A DNA stretch of 64,000 nucleotides from Microbulbifer aggregans (GCF_020524005.1 NZ_JAIVKK010000004.1:248001-312000); one strand, 5' to 3'; shown: positions 44,972 through 55,880, numbered from the stretch's first letter. Numbers and translations are program-made. Notes: a model not told the origin generated them from the letters alone.

Positions 44972-46864
44972 ATGCGTAAAGCGCTCTTGAGCCTGGTGAT
45001 AGCGTCCGTGATCGGCGGCTGTCAGCAGAGTGAAGAACCCAAGCAGCAGAATGAACAGCTTGATTCCGGCACTGCACAGGTAGTGGCACCGGCCGGTGGC
45101 GAGCAGACCACACAGGATCAGGCCGCCGAAACTGCGCGCCTGGGCCAGTGGCTGGACGAGCGCTACGAAGAGGAGCTCCAGTTCAGCCCGATGCAGCTCA
45201 GCTACCTGGGCCGCAAGGAGCAGTACGACAAAATCGACGATATGAGCAAAGCCGAGTCCGAGCGCCAGCTGGCGTGGAAGGCCAAGACCGTCGAAGAGTT
45301 GAAGCAGAACTTTGCTTACGACAAGCTGAGCGACGCGGGCAAAGAATCCTACGACCTGTGGATCTTCCAGTACGAGCAGGAAAAAGCGGGCCAGCCGTTC
45401 TGGGATCACGCCTATTTTGCCGGTGAGCTGGGTGGCCCGGAAGCCTCTTTGCCCACCTTCCTGATCAACCAGCACAAAGTGGACAGCGCGGAAGATATGC
45501 AGGCGTACATCGCCCGTATCGGTGGTGTCAGCCGTGCCCTGGGCCAGCGCCTGGAGCGCGCACAGGATTCCGCCAAGAAAGGTATTCGTCCGCCCCGCTT
45601 TGCCTATGACCTGGCCATCGAGCGTGCGCAGAATGTGATTACCGGCCAACCGTTTGGCGAAGGCGATGATGCCCCGCTGCTGGCCGATGCCAAGGGCAAG
45701 ATTGAAACCCTGAAAAAAGACGGCAAGATCGACGACGCTACCGCCAAAGACCTGCTGGCGCAGACCGAGGCAGCGCTGACCGGTGAGTTCAAGCCATCTT
45801 ATGACGCCTACATTGCCTGGCTGAACGAAGACCGCACCAACGCGAGCGAAGAAGCCAAGGGTGCTTCCAGCCTGCCGGATGGCGACGCCTTCTACGACAG
45901 CCGCCTGGCGGTCTACACCACTTTGCCCCTGTCTGCAGAGGATGTGCACCAGCTCGGCCTGAAAGAAGTCGCGCGTATCCGCAAGGAAATGGAAGGCATC
46001 AAGGAGCAGGTGAACTTCGAAGGCTCTCTCCCTGAGTTCTTCACTTTCATCCGCACCGACGACCAGTTCTACTACCCGAATACCGATGAAGGGCGCAAAG
46101 AATACCTGGCAGAAACCCAGGGCTTCCTCGACGACATCGAGAAGAAGCTGCCGGAATACTTCGGTATTCTGCCCAAGGCGGGTCTGGTGGTGAAACGCGT
46201 GGAAGCCTTCCGCGAAGTGCCGGGCGGTGCCCAGCACTATCAACCAGGTACCCCCGACGGCTCCCGTCCGGGCACTTACTACGTGCACATGTCTGACATG
46301 AGCGCGCTGTCGACCACCGATATGGAAACCGTGACTTACCACGAAGGTAACCCCGGTCACCATATGCAGATCTCCATTGCCCAGGAGCTGGAAGGTATTC
46401 CGAAGTTCCGCACCCAGGCGCATTTCACCCCATACATCGAAGGCTGGGCGCTCTACTCTGAAGCGCTGGCCAAAGAGATGGGTCAGTTCCGCGACCCCTA
46501 CAAGGACTTCGGGCGCCTGACAGCAGAAATGTGGCGCGCCATCCGTCTGGTAGTGGATACCGGCATGCACGCCAAGGGCTGGAGCCAGGAGCAGGCGGTG
46601 GAATACTTCCTGGAAAACTCCGCGATCCCGGAAGGTGCGGTGCGCTCTGAAGTGCGTCGTTACCTGACCCTGCCGGGCCAGGCCACTTCCTACAAAATCG
46701 GTATGCTGAAAATTCAGGAGCTGCGCGCCAAGGCCGAGCAAGAGCTGGGTGACCAGTTTGATATCCGCGCCTTCCACGACACCGTTCTCGGTGGTGGTGC
46801 ACTGCCGCTGCCGCTGCTGGAAAAACGTGTGAACACCTGGATCAACAGCGTCAAACAGGGCTGA
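44972..46864 (+). CDS. DUF885 family lipoprotein, putative metallopeptidase, paralogue 1
   Basis: The 630-residue protein has a signal peptide with lipobox IGGC. The hallmark is H457-E458-G-N-P-G-H463-H464, a HEXXPGHH motif proposed to bind zinc, with the nearby EGWALYSEALAKEMG and WRAIRLVVDTGMHAKGW blocks. DUF885 proteins are thought to be exported peptidases, but biochemical evidence is thin. AGAGG lies before the ATG. A full-length paralogue lies at 52503-54407, about 5.6 kb away. Confidence 0.87.
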   Translation: MRKALLSLVIASVIGGCQQSEEPKQQNEQLDSGTAQVVAPAGGEQTTQDQAAETARLGQWLDERYEEELQFSPMQLSYLGRKEQYDKIDDMSKAESERQLAWKAKTVEELKQNFAYDKLSDAGKESYDLWIFQYEQEKAGQPFWDHAYFAGELGGPEASLPTFLINQHKVDSAEDMQAYIARIGGVSRALGQRLERAQDSAKKGIRPPRFAYDLAIERAQNVITGQPFGEGDDAPLLADAKGKIETLKKDGKIDDATAKDLLAQTEAALTGEFKPSYDAYIAWLNEDRTNASEEAKGASSLPDGDAFYDSRLAVYTTLPLSAEDVHQLGLKEVARIRKEMEGIKEQVNFEGSLPEFFTFIRTDDQFYYPNTDEGRKEYLAETQGFLDDIEKKLPEYFGILPKAGLVVKRVEAFREVPGGAQHYQPGTPDGSRPGTYYVHMSDMSALSTTDMETVTYHEGNPGHHMQISIAQELEGIPKFRTQAHFTPYIEGWALYSEALAKEMGQFRDPYKDFGRLTAEMWRAIRLVVDTGMHAKGWSQEQAVEYFLENSAIPEGAVRSEVRRYLTLPGQATSYKIGMLKIQELRAKAEQELGDQFDIRAFHDTVLGGGALPLPLLEKRVNTWINSVKQG

Positions 46865-46902
46865 ACTAAGCTGAAAGTCCCGGAGTAAACAGGACGGGCG
46901 CA

Positions 46903-48603
46903 ATGCCCAAATACTTCAAGGACAAATCAGCGGCAGGGGCCTGGCCGGTACTACTCGGTATCAGGCCCCTGCATGCCCGCCAGATACCGGCGGAAATCCT
47001 CGCCGGTATCACCCTCGCCGCACTCGCCGTACCCGAAGTCATGGGCTACGCGAAAATTGCCGGCATGCCCGTAGTTACGGGTATCTACACCCTGATCGTT
47101 CCCCTGTTCGTTTACGCGCTTTTGGGAGCCTCGCGGCATTTGGTTGTCGGCGCGGATTCCGCCACCGCGGCGATTCTGGCGGCGGGTCTTACCGGTATCG
47201 CGGCAACCTCTTCTGAACACTATGTTGCGCTCGCAGCAGTGACTGCCCTGTTTGCCGCCTTACTGTTGTTGGTAGCGCGGCTGGTGCGCCTGGGGTTCCT
47301 CGCCAACTTCCTGTCTCGCACGGTACTGATCGGCTTTCTGTCCGGCGTCGGCATCCAGGTCGCCCTTGGTCAATTACCCGGGATGTTCGGGCTGCAGCTG
47401 GCCGGGCGTGACGCCTGGCACAAACTCCACGAAGTCATTCGGCTACTGGATGCGCCCAATGTTTACGCTCTCGGTATTAGCGCGGCCACGTTGGTACTGA
47501 TCCTGTGTTGCAAAAAACGCTCGCCGCGTATCCCCGGCGCGCTGATCGCCGTGAGCGCCGCCACGATCGCAAGCTGGGCGCTGGACCTGCAGCAACACCT
47601 GCCGGTGCTGGGCAAAATTCCGGCGGGCTTTCCACATTTTGGGCTGCCGGAAATCCACTGGAATCGTCAGCTGCTGGCGGATCTTATGCCTACCGCCTTC
47701 GCGATCTGCTTTGTGATCCTCGCGCAGAGCGCTGCCACTGCCCGCGCCTATGCCGGGCGCTACAACGAACGCTTTGATGAAGAGGCGGATCTTGTCGGGC
47801 TTAGCGCGGCCAATCTCGGTGCTGCGCTCACCGGCACCTTTGTGGTGAACGGCAGCCCCACCAAAAGCCAGATTGTTGACAGCGCCGGCGGCCGCACCCA
47901 GCTCAGCATGCTGGTTGCCGGCGCGATTGCGCTACTGGTCCTGCTGTTACTGACCCGGCCGCTCGGGTATATGCCGGATGCAGTACTTTCCGCAGTGGTG
48001 TTCCTGATCGGCCTGGAGCTGATTGATATCCGCGGCCTGCGGGAAATTTTCCGCACGCGGCCGATGGAGTTCTGGGTGGCCATTATTACCACAACGACCG
48101 TGGTACTGGTCGGTGTCGAGCAGGGCATCATGCTGGCACTGGCGCTCTCACTGGTAGTGCACACCCGCCATGGCTACAAGCCGACCAATGTCCTGCTGGT
48201 TCCGGTTGAAGGCGAGGGCTGGCGCGCGCGGCCCATTGCCAGTGGCGAGCAGGCGGTACCGGGCCTGATCATCTATCGCTTCAACCACAGTATGTACTAC
48301 GCCAACGCGCAGCGGCTGATGGACGAGGTTGCGCAGCTGGTACACCACGCCGAGCCGAATTTGCACAGCTTGTGTATTGAACTCTCTGCGGTGGACGATG
48401 TGGATTTCACCGCGGCAGAAGCCCTCGGGCAGTTGTATCGCACGCTCTCTGCAAAAGGCATTCGCCTGTTGTTCACCACCGTCATGCTGGGTGAATCCAG
48501 CCGTGCACTGGCGCAGGTGCGCGCGCTGGTAGGAGAAGGCGCCATCTATCCCAGTCTGAACGCAGTGGTTCGCAGCGCGACAAAATCACAGCTGCGCGAC
48601 TAG
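46903..48603 (+). CDS. SulP family anion transporter
   Basis: The 566-residue protein has the SulP layout: many membrane helices to about 400, including ALAVPEVMGYAKIAGMPVVTGIYT and the GAALTGTFVVNGSPTKSQIVD block, then a C-terminal STAS domain (about 430-550, with LIIYRFNHSMYYANAQRL and CIELSAVDDVDFTAAEAL). Bacterial SulP proteins transport sulfate, bicarbonate or dicarboxylates, often with protons. Substrate cannot be told. The next gene, 66 bases away, is a proton-pumping P-type ATPase. Confidence 0.92.
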   Translation: MPKYFKDKSAAGAWPVLLGIRPLHARQIPAEILAGITLAALAVPEVMGYAKIAGMPVVTGIYTLIVPLFVYALLGASRHLVVGADSATAAILAAGLTGIAATSSEHYVALAAVTALFAALLLLVARLVRLGFLANFLSRTVLIGFLSGVGIQVALGQLPGMFGLQLAGRDAWHKLHEVIRLLDAPNVYALGISAATLVLILCCKKRSPRIPGALIAVSAATIASWALDLQQHLPVLGKIPAGFPHFGLPEIHWNRQLLADLMPTAFAICFVILAQSAATARAYAGRYNERFDEEADLVGLSAANLGAALTGTFVVNGSPTKSQIVDSAGGRTQLSMLVAGAIALLVLLLLTRPLGYMPDAVLSAVVFLIGLELIDIRGLREIFRTRPMEFWVAIITTTTVVLVGVEQGIMLALALSLVVHTRHGYKPTNVLLVPVEGEGWRARPIASGEQAVPGLIIYRFNHSMYYANAQRLMDEVAQLVHHAEPNLHSLCIELSAVDDVDFTAAEALGQLYRTLSAKGIRLLFTTVMLGESSRALAQVRALVGEGAIYPSLNAVVRSATKSQLRD

Positions 48604-48669
48604 ATTGAATACTTGAGGTCCCGATTCCGGGGCTATCCGATTGTGGTCGAGAAGACATGAACCCAGCCC

Positions 48670-51225
48670 GTGCAGCATTCAACAGCATCAGCGAGCGGCG
48701 GTAGTACGCGGGATGTGCCCGCCGCAGACAAACTGGAAAAAGCCGATCTGGATGCGGTTTACCAGGCCCTGCACTCCTCCCCGCGCGGATTGACGGATAC
48801 CGAGGCCGCCGCGCGCCTGCAGAAATACGGGCCGAATGCGATTCTCGAACAGGAAGAGAGCGCGCTGCACCGCCTGCTGCATTACTTCTGGGGCCCGATC
48901 CCCTGGATGATCGAGGCGGCGGCGCTGCTATCGGTCTTGATCGGTCACTGGGCGGACTTCGCCATCATTACCCTGCTCCTGCTGTACAACGCAGCCACCG
49001 GCTTCTGGCAGGAGCGCAAAGCGTCGCGCGCGCTGGCGGCGCTGAAGGCCGGTATGGCACCGAAAGCCGCGGTATTGCGCGATGGGGCCTTCAAAACCGT
49101 TGATACCTCGACGGTAGTCCCCGGTGACCTGGTGCGGGTGCGCCTGGGCCAGATTGTGCCCGCGGATGTGCGTTTCGTCGGTGGCGATTCCATCAGTATC
49201 GATCAGGCCGCCCTTACCGGCGAATCCCTACCGGTGGAGAAAAAGGTCGGCGATGCCGGCTATTCCGGCAGTATCGCCAAGCGTGGGGAGATGACTGCGA
49301 TTGTGATCGGCACTGGCAGAAATACCTTTTTTGGCCGCACCGCCAGCCTCGTAGCCAGTGCCGGTAAGGGCGCCACCCACTCACAGAGGGCCGTGGCGCA
49401 GATCGGCGATTTCCTGATCGCACTCTGCCTGCTGCTGGCGCTGGTACTGGTGGGCAGCGAGCTGTATCGAGACATCGTGGTGGCGGACGACTGGCAGTGG
49501 TCCGACGCGCTGGACATATTGCGCATGGTGCTGGTTCTGCTGATCGCTTCCATCCCCGTGGCAATGCCATCGGTGATGACCGTGACCAACGCGCTCGGCG
49601 CGCTGGCGTTATCGCGCAGGAAAGCCATCGTGTCCCGCCTTGAGTCTATTGAGGAACTGGCGGGTGTGGACATCCTGTGTTCGGACAAAACCGGCACGCT
49701 GACCAAAAACCAGCTCACCCTGCACGACCCGCAGTTATTTGAAGCCGAAGATGCCGACACCCTGATTACCGGGGCCGCACTGGCATCGGAACCGGGTTCC
49801 AGTGATCCCATCGACAGCGCCATCTTTGCCGGCGTGAAAGACCGGGATGTACTGGCGAAATATATCCGCGGTCCTTTCACGCCGTTCGATCCGGTTAGTA
49901 AACGCACCTGCTCTGAAGTGACCGATGCGGATGGCCGGGTGCAGGTTTTTTCCAAAGGCGCTCCCCAGGCCATTTCCGAGCTGTGCGCGCTCAGTGCTGA
50001 AGACGCGCATCGGGTGGATGGTTGCGTTCAAGATCTGGCGTCCCGCGGCCTGCGCGCACTCGCCGTTGCCTTCTCGGTGGACGCTGGAAAGCACTGGGCA
50101 TTTCTGGGAATCCTGTCTCTGGAAGATCCGCCCCGGGATGATTCCCTCGAGACCATTACCCGTGCCCGCGAACACGGCCTGCGGGTAAAAATGATTACCG
50201 GTGACGACGTAGCCATCGGCCGCGAAATCGCCAGCCAGGTTGGAATAGGTACCAATATTCTCGCCGCCGGGGATGTGTTCAACAAACACATGGATGTGGA
50301 TCACCTGCCGCAGAAAACCATCGACTGCGTAGAAAAGGTAGATGGCTTCGGGCGTGTATTTCCCGAACACAAATACGCCATCGTCAAAGCGTTGCAGGGC
50401 CGTGGCCACCAGGTGGCGATGACTGGCGACGGTGTTAATGATGCGCCCGCGCTGAAACAGGCCGACTGCGGTATTGCAGTAAGTGGTGCCACTGATGCGG
50501 CGCGTGCGGCCGCCGACATCATTCTTACCCGGCCCGGGCTGTCTACGGTGGTGGATGCCATCGACGAGGCGCGCAAGATCTTTGAACGCATTATCAATTA
50601 CGTCTTGTTCCGCGTTGCCATGACCCTGGACATCATGGTTGTGGTCGTTATCGCCACGGTGTTTTTCGGTTTTTCCCCACTCACTCCAGTGATGATCGTA
50701 CTGATTGCGCTGCTGGATGATGTGCCGATTATGACCATCGCCTACGACAACACCCTGGTACCCCCAAAACCGGTGCACTGGCAGATGCACCAGCTACTGC
50801 TGGGCGCCAGTGTCATTGGCCTGTTTACCATCGCACAAACGCTGGGGTTGGTGTTGATCGGGCTCGAGTGGCTGAGTAATGATAGCTGGCAGTCCTGGAT
50901 CAAACTGAGCAGGGAGCAGCTGCAGACAGTGGTCTTCCTGCAGATTGTGGCCGGCGGCCATCTGCTGTTGTTCGTGGTGCGCGCACGCCATGCCTTTTTT
51001 TCCCGCCCCTGGCCGGCGTTGCCGTTGTCTGCTGCGATCTTGGGAACGCAGATACTCACCGTACTGATGTGTGGCTTCGGCTGGCTGGTGCCGGCCATAC
51101 CGTGGAGGATCATTGCGCTCGTGTGGTGCTACATGATCCTGTGGATGTTTGTGCTGGACCTGGTGAAGCGCGTGTTGTACCGGCATATGCAGAAATCTGG
51201 CGAAGAGGAGAGCGTGGCCGCATGA
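48670..51225 (+). CDS. P-type proton ATPase, P3A (plasma-membrane H+-ATPase) type
   Basis: The 851-residue pump has the P-type signature LTGESLP in the actuator domain, the phosphorylation motif D339-K-T-G-T-L-T, and [21 protein letters not shown]. The helix-4 motif [15 protein letters not shown] is typical of P3A proton pumps of plants and fungi, found in some bacteria. The GTG at 48670 has a poor ribosome site; a GTG at 48715 is another option. The C-terminal membrane part has the expected six helices. The stop overlaps the PPK2 start in ATGA. Confidence 0.92.
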   Translation: MQHSTASASGGSTRDVPAADKLEKADLDAVYQALHSSPRGLTDTEAAARLQKYGPNAILEQEESALHRLLHYFWGPIPWMIEAAALLSVLIGHWADFAIITLLLLYNAATGFWQERKASRALAALKAGMAPKAAVLRDGAFKTVDTSTVVPGDLVRVRLGQIVPADVRFVGGDSISIDQAALTGESLPVEKKVGDAGYSGSIAKRGEMTAIVIGTGRNTFFGRTASLVASAGKGATHSQRAVAQIGDFLIALCLLLALVLVGSELYRDIVVADDWQWSDALDILRMVLVLLIASIPVAMPSVMTVTNALGALALSRRKAIVSRLESIEELAGVDILCSDKTGTLTKNQLTLHDPQLFEAEDADTLITGAALASEPGSSDPIDSAIFAGVKDRDVLAKYIRGPFTPFDPVSKRTCSEVTDADGRVQVFSKGAPQAISELCALSAEDAHRVDGCVQDLASRGLRALAVAFSVDAGKHWAFLGILSLEDPPRDDSLETITRAREHGLRVKMITGDDVAIGREIASQVGIGTNILAAGDVFNKHMDVDHLPQKTIDCVEKVDGFGRVFPEHKYAIVKALQGRGHQVAMTGDGVNDAPALKQADCGIAVSGATDAARAAADIILTRPGLSTVVDAIDEARKIFERIINYVLFRVAMTLDIMVVVVIATVFFGFSPLTPVMIVLIALLDDVPIMTIAYDNTLVPPKPVHWQMHQLLLGASVIGLFTIAQTLGLVLIGLEWLSNDSWQSWIKLSREQLQTVVFLQIVAGGHLLLFVVRARHAFFSRPWPALPLSAAILGTQILTVLMCGFGWLVPAIPWRIIALVWCYMILWMFVLDLVKRVLYRHMQKSGEEESVAA

Positions 51226-52100
51226 ATTACTTCGACGAATTCCGGGTAAAACCGGGCAGCCGGATAAAACTGTCGGCCATCGATGCGTCCTTTCACGGCG
51301 ACCACAGTTCGCACGAGGCCGCACTGCCGGTGATCGAAGAATACGCGCAGCGGCTGCGGGAACTGCAATACCTGTTGTATGCGGAGCACAAGCGTTCGCT
51401 ACTGATCTGTCTGCAGGGACGCGACGCTGCGGGAAAAGACGGCACAATCAATCATGTGCTGGGTGCAATGAATCCCCAGGGCTGCACCGTCACTGGTTTC
51501 AAGCAGCCTTCCGCAGTAGAGGCCGACCACGACTTCCTGTGGCGATGTCACAAAGCCGTTCCCCGGCGCGGTCACGTGGCCATTTTCAATCGCTCCCACT
51601 ACGAAGATGTGCTGATACAGCGGGTGCATAAAATGGTCCCTGAAAGTATCTGGTCGGGACGTTACCAGCATATCAACAACTTTGAACAACTGGTCGCTGA
51701 CAACGACACGCTGATACTGAAGTTTTACCTGCATATTGATGCGGAAGAACAGCTGGAGCGTTTTCGCAAGCGTATCGAAGATCCGACACGGCACTGGAAA
51801 ATCAGTGAAAGCGATTACGCAGAAGCGCCCTACTGGAATGAATATACTGCGGCATTTGAAGACGCGCTGAATAAATGCAGCACGGATTATGCGCCCTGGT
51901 TCGTAATTCCGGCCAATCACAAGTGGTTCCGGAATCTGGCTATTTCCCATATCGTGGTGCGCGCACTGGAATCCCTGAATATGGCGTTTCCAAAACCTAC
52001 CGTCGATATAGAAAGTATCCGAAAAAAATATCACGCCCTGGATAAAGCCGAAGTGCGGGAGGGTTTGATATCCGAGAAGGAAGGAAAAAAGGCGACATAA
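51222..52100 (+). CDS. ppk2: Polyphosphate kinase 2 (PPK2 family)
   Basis: The 292-residue protein is a single-domain PPK2. Walker [10 protein letters not shown] lies at about 66-74; the Walker B and lid region is [15 protein letters not shown] with [20 protein letters not shown] before [16 protein letters not shown]2 enzymes transfer phosphate between polyphosphate and nucleotides, usually to phosphorylate ADP, GDP or AMP. GAGGAG precedes the ATG at 51222, and the start overlaps the end of the proton ATPase by four bases, so the two are very likely co-translated. Confidence 0.93.
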   Translation: MNYFDEFRVKPGSRIKLSAIDASFHGDHSSHEAALPVIEEYAQRLRELQYLLYAEHKRSLLICLQGRDAAGKDGTINHVLGAMNPQGCTVTGFKQPSAVEADHDFLWRCHKAVPRRGHVAIFNRSHYEDVLIQRVHKMVPESIWSGRYQHINNFEQLVADNDTLILKFYLHIDAEEQLERFRKRIEDPTRHWKISESDYAEAPYWNEYTAAFEDALNKCSTDYAPWFVIPANHKWFRNLAISHIVVRALESLNMAFPKPTVDIESIRKKYHALDKAEVREGLISEKEGKKAT

Positions 52101-52502
52101 AAGGCCAGGAGTAATTCGTGTTTTTTTAATCTGTATTTACTCAACGCATAAATTTCAACAGTACCGTTTGTCGATCGATTAGAGATTTAAGGTTGGCAGG
52201 AAAAGTTTTTTAAGGCGCCTTTTTTTGCCCATTAACTGCCTTACCTCCCGGTTTTATTTCTCAGGTTATTTTCTGGCGTATCCTTCCTTCCAGTTGTGGA
52301 CGTAATTTCACAAAAATGGGAATCTCAAATTTCCTCTCTGCCGTTTAAAGCCGCACCGCAGGGATCCGTCCCGCCCGCCGGGACCGGCCACGCATTCCAG
52401 GCTTAACCCGCTGGCGCTTCTTCTTACTTTTTACTTTTGAATACGCATGGATTGCGTTGTCGAGGTTTCTGGCTGGAATCCGGGCGAATACTGGGGGAAT
52501 GT
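52101..52502. other. 402-base intergenic region
   Basis: Between PPK2 and the second DUF885 gene. The left half is AT-rich with several T runs; the right half is GC-rich. No clear hairpin-plus-T terminator, repeat copy or open frame with conserved features was found. It probably contains the promoter of the DUF885 gene. Confidence 0.5.
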
Positions 52503-54407
52503 ATGCGACCTGTTTTATCTGTCACTATCCGATGTTTGTTACTGTTATTAGTTACGCTATCGCTGGGCTGTGATAAAGACACGCCAGAAGCAGAATCTCA
52601 TCTTACTGCTGGCAGTACTGTCGAATTACCGGCAGCGGCCAGTGAACCTGCCGCGCAAAAACCGCCAAGCGAGAGCGAGCGTCTCACTGCCTGGCTCGAT
52701 GCCCGCTACGACGAAGAACTGTATTTCAGTCCGCTGGAACTCACCCGCCTTGGGAGCAAGGAACGCTACGATGAGTTCGATGATTTCAGTGAGGCCGCAT
52801 CTGACCGCAAGCTTGAGTGGAAAGCACAGACCATTGCCGATATGCAGGCGCAGTTTGACTATCACGCGCTGGATTACGAAGCCAAGACATCCTACGACCT
52901 GTGGTTGTACCAGTACGAAGTGATGAAGCGCGATGCCGCATTTCGTGGGAATGATTACATTTTCAACCAGATGTGGGGGTACCACACCGAACTACCCAGA
53001 GTGCTGATCAGTGAGCACAAGGTGGAAGGAGTATCGGATGCGGAGGCTTATATCAGTCGGATTAGTGCGATTGCGACTGCGCTCAACCAATTGCGAGCCC
53101 GTGCCGAACGCTATGCAGACGGCGGGCTGCGCCTGCCGGCGTTTGCATCCGCGGAAGCCCTGAAATCCTCCCGGGCGCTACTCGATGGTGCGCCGTTTAG
53201 CGATGGCGAAGCCACTGCCCTTTGGCAGGATTTTCAAGGCAAGCTGGATGCGCTGGTACAAACGGGAGAAATCACCGATGAAGAAAAGTCCGAGCTAACC
53301 GCGGCCGCGGAAACTGCCCTGCTGGAAGATATGCAGCCGGCCTACCTGACCCTGATAGCCTGGCTGGAGGGCGAGCTGGAACTGGCGCCGGAGGAAACTA
53401 TTGGCGCCTCAGAGCTGGATGGCGGTGACGACTACTATGCCCATGCACTGGCTCTGCATACCAGTACGGCCATGACCGCCGAAGAGATTCATCACCTTGG
53501 GCTGGCGGAGGTGCAGCGCATTCGCCGGGAAATGACACGGGTGAAAAAGGACGTGGGGTTTTACGGTGACCTACAGGATTTTTTCGAATATTTACGCACG
53601 GATCCGAAATTTTTCTACCCCAACACCAATGAGGGGCGAGAAGCCTATCTGGAAGACTCCCGGGCTTTCCTCGCCAGAATCGACGTGCGCCTGCCGAAAT
53701 ATTTCGGCCTCAAACCCAGGGCTCCGCTGGAAGTGCGACGGGTGGAAGCCTTTCGCGAGCGCGACGGTGGCGTACAGCACTATTACCCGCCTACTCCAGA
53801 TGGCTCCCGCCCGGGTATTTACTATGCGCACTTGAGTGATATGACCGCCTACCCGAAACCGGATATGGAAACCATTGCCTACCATGAGGGAAACCCTGGC
53901 CACCACATGCAATTTGCCATTCAGCAGGAACTGAGCGGCATACCGAAATTCCGTACCCAGTTCTTCTCTACGGCCTACGTAGAAGGTTGGGGGCTTTACG
54001 CAGAGACCCTGGCGCGGGAAATGGGGGCCATGAAAAACCCCTACAGCTACTTTGGCAGCCTGCAGTCTGAAATGTGGCGCGCGGTACGCCTGGTGGTTGA
54101 TACCGGATTACATGCCAAAGACTGGAGTGAAGACAGGGCTGTGGAGTACTTCCTCGCAAACACGTCAATGCCGGAAACACTGGCACGTGCAGAAGTGCAG
54201 CGCTATCTGATATGGCCCGGGCAGGCTACCGCCTACAAAGTGGGTATGATGAAAATTCAGGAGCTGCGCAACCGGGCACAGCGGGAGCTGGGCGAGCAGT
54301 TTGATATCCGCGGATTTCACGACACCGTTCTCGGGGGCGGCGCTTTGCCGCTGTCGATTCTGGAGGCACGGGTCAAACACTGGGTTGATGAAATACAGGC
54401 CGGTTAA
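52503..54407 (+). CDS. DUF885 family lipoprotein, putative metallopeptidase, paralogue 2
   Basis: The ATG at 52503, with GGGGGA close by, gives 634 residues; the frame upstream is not conserved. The signal peptide ends in LSLGC (lipoprotein). The motif H461-E462-G-N-P-G-H467-H468 and EGWGLYAETLAREMG match the paralogue at 44972. The C-terminal RGFHDTVLGGGALPLSILEARV block is nearly identical in both. The pair brackets the SulP - ATPase - PPK2 block. Function is inferred from the family only. Confidence 0.87.
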   Translation: MRPVLSVTIRCLLLLLVTLSLGCDKDTPEAESHLTAGSTVELPAAASEPAAQKPPSESERLTAWLDARYDEELYFSPLELTRLGSKERYDEFDDFSEAASDRKLEWKAQTIADMQAQFDYHALDYEAKTSYDLWLYQYEVMKRDAAFRGNDYIFNQMWGYHTELPRVLISEHKVEGVSDAEAYISRISAIATALNQLRARAERYADGGLRLPAFASAEALKSSRALLDGAPFSDGEATALWQDFQGKLDALVQTGEITDEEKSELTAAAETALLEDMQPAYLTLIAWLEGELELAPEETIGASELDGGDDYYAHALALHTSTAMTAEEIHHLGLAEVQRIRREMTRVKKDVGFYGDLQDFFEYLRTDPKFFYPNTNEGREAYLEDSRAFLARIDVRLPKYFGLKPRAPLEVRRVEAFRERDGGVQHYYPPTPDGSRPGIYYAHLSDMTAYPKPDMETIAYHEGNPGHHMQFAIQQELSGIPKFRTQFFSTAYVEGWGLYAETLAREMGAMKNPYSYFGSLQSEMWRAVRLVVDTGLHAKDWSEDRAVEYFLANTSMPETLARAEVQRYLIWPGQATAYKVGMMKIQELRNRAQRELGEQFDIRGFHDTVLGGGALPLSILEARVKHWVDEIQAG

Positions 54408-54427
54408 CCGATTGTCTGTGATTTGCA

Positions 54428-54451
54428 GGCGGGCTATGCCCGCCTTTTTTT
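54428..54451 (+). terminator. Rho-independent terminator
   Basis: GGCGGGC/GCCCGCC with a three-base loop TAT is followed by seven T, 20 bases after the DUF885 stop. Confidence 0.9.
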
Positions 54452-54511
54452 GCCTTTCGTTTTCGCACATTACTGATATGTTTATCGGGTGCAACGCAAC
54501 AGGCAGTCGAT

Positions 54512-55264
54512 ATGAAGCGCGACAACCGTCATGAGTTAATCCGGGATCACCGGCCGGAAAATATTGCGCAGCGCCTGAATGAAGCACCGAAACCGCGGCG
54601 ATTGTCCGACCTGGTGCTGGGGGCCATTGATGGCTGCGTCACGACCTTCGCCATTGTATCCGGGGCATTCGGTGCCGGATTTCCTTCGCTGGTGGTACTG
54701 GTGATGGGCATAGCCAATCTTCTCGCTGACGGCTTCAGTATGGGTGTAAGTAATTACGAAGCGGTGAGTACAGAGCGCCATTTTGCCGATTCAGCCCGGC
54801 GCACAGAGGAGCAACATATCGAATTGGTGCCCGATGGCGAGCGGGAAGAAATTCGTCAGATTTTCGCTGCCAAGGGTTTTAGTGGGAAGAGTCTGGAGAT
54901 TATTGTCGACACCGTGACTGCAGATAAAAACCTGTGGGTGGAAACCATGCTGCAGGAAGAGTACGGGCTCGCCCAGATCCCTCCCAACCCACTCGCTTCC
55001 GCCTGGTGGACTTTTTGTGCGTTTGTGGTTGTTGGCCTGATTCCACTGCTTCCATTTCTTTTTCCTGTCGCTGATCTTCCATCCCAGTTTTTTATCAGCG
55101 CAGTATTGGCCGGTTTCGTATTTTTCTGTATCGGTCTGTTAAAGGGTTGGGTAAACAACCGCTCGCTGCTGGCATCCGGGCTCAGGACTTTTATCCTTGG
55201 CGGTGGAGCTGCCTCACTCGCCTATGCAACGGGCTACCTGTTGCGCAACCTCTCTGGAGTTTAA
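54512..55264 (+). CDS. VIT1/CCC1 family metal transporter
   Basis: The 250-residue protein has the VIT family core: [21 protein letters not shown] in the first helix, [20 protein letters not shown] in the second, a cytoplasmic helical hairpin with Glu residues ([19 protein letters not shown]-like region) for metal binding, then three C-terminal helices. Homologues carry iron or manganese across membranes by proton exchange. A preceding basic N-terminus is cytoplasmic. It stands alone between two terminated units. Confidence 0.9.
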   Translation: MKRDNRHELIRDHRPENIAQRLNEAPKPRRLSDLVLGAIDGCVTTFAIVSGAFGAGFPSLVVLVMGIANLLADGFSMGVSNYEAVSTERHFADSARRTEEQHIELVPDGEREEIRQIFAAKGFSGKSLEIIVDTVTADKNLWVETMLQEEYGLAQIPPNPLASAWWTFCAFVVVGLIPLLPFLFPVADLPSQFFISAVLAGFVFFCIGLLKGWVNNRSLLASGLRTFILGGGAASLAYATGYLLRNLSGV

Positions 55265-55376
55265 ACGCCGCTCTTGTTTCGGATAGTCACTATGTGCAAC
55301 AGATTGCATTATTGCTATATGATGGCCATCTACGTTTTTGAGTGTTTAGCTGGCTCTGCCGCAGGAAGTTCCCGAT

Positions 55377-55769
55377 ATGTTTACTTACCAGATTGAACCG
55401 CGCTTTTCCGAAACCGATGCCCTGGGCCATATCAACAACACGGTAGTGCCCGCCTGGTTTGAACAGGGGCGTATGCCGATTTTCCGGATATTCAACCCGG
55501 ATTTGTCTCTGGTGCAGTGGAATCTGATCCTGAAAAAAATGGAGGTGGATTTTGTTGCGCAGATCTATCTTTTCTCGCCTGTGGAAATCCGCACCAGCAT
55601 CCTTGCCATAGGTAACACCTCGCTGTCCATTCATCAGGAAGTGTGGCAAAAAGACGAATTGGTCGCGCAGGGTGATTGCGTGATGGTGCACTTCGATTAC
55701 GAAAACCAGAGCAAGGCGCCGATTCCTAAAAATGTGCGAGAAGAGTTGGAAAAACACCTGGTGAAATAA
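55377..55769 (+). CDS. Acyl-CoA thioesterase, hot-dog fold (YbgC/FadM-like)
   Basis: The 130-residue protein has the 4-hydroxybenzoyl-CoA-type hot-dog pattern: RFSETDALGHINNTVVPAWFEQGRMPIF with the catalytic Asp, then FVAQIYLFSPVEIRTSILAIG and CVMVHFDYENQSKAPIP. Such enzymes hydrolyse acyl-CoA esters; chain specificity cannot be told. AGGAAG precedes the ATG. It is convergent with the Hsp20 gene. Confidence 0.9.
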   Translation: MFTYQIEPRFSETDALGHINNTVVPAWFEQGRMPIFRIFNPDLSLVQWNLILKKMEVDFVAQIYLFSPVEIRTSILAIGNTSLSIHQEVWQKDELVAQGDCVMVHFDYENQSKAPIPKNVREELEKHLVK

Positions 55770-55808
55770 GCAGGAAAACCTGCGCACCGCGCACTCGGAT
55801 GGCGAGCG

Positions 55809-55842
55809 GCCACTGTGGTCGATATGGGAAGACCGCAGTGGC
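55809..55842. terminator. Hairpin between convergent thioesterase and hsp20 genes
   Basis: GCCACTGTGGTC pairs with GACCGCAGTGGC (near perfect) across about ten bases. It lies between two convergent genes, so a bidirectional terminator role is likely, although T-tracts are missing. Confidence 0.45.
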
Positions 55843-55880
55843 TTACCGTCTAGTCGGTAGGTTTATACGTTGAACACGGC

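Noticed and set aside
52212-52230. AAGGCGCCTTTTTTT as a terminator after PPK2
   Set aside because: The palindrome AAGGCGCCTT has no loop, so it cannot form a standard terminator stem.
52359-52364. AGGGAT at 52359 as a fourth structured element
   Set aside because: The flanks do not form the outer arms or a second AGGGAT hairpin.
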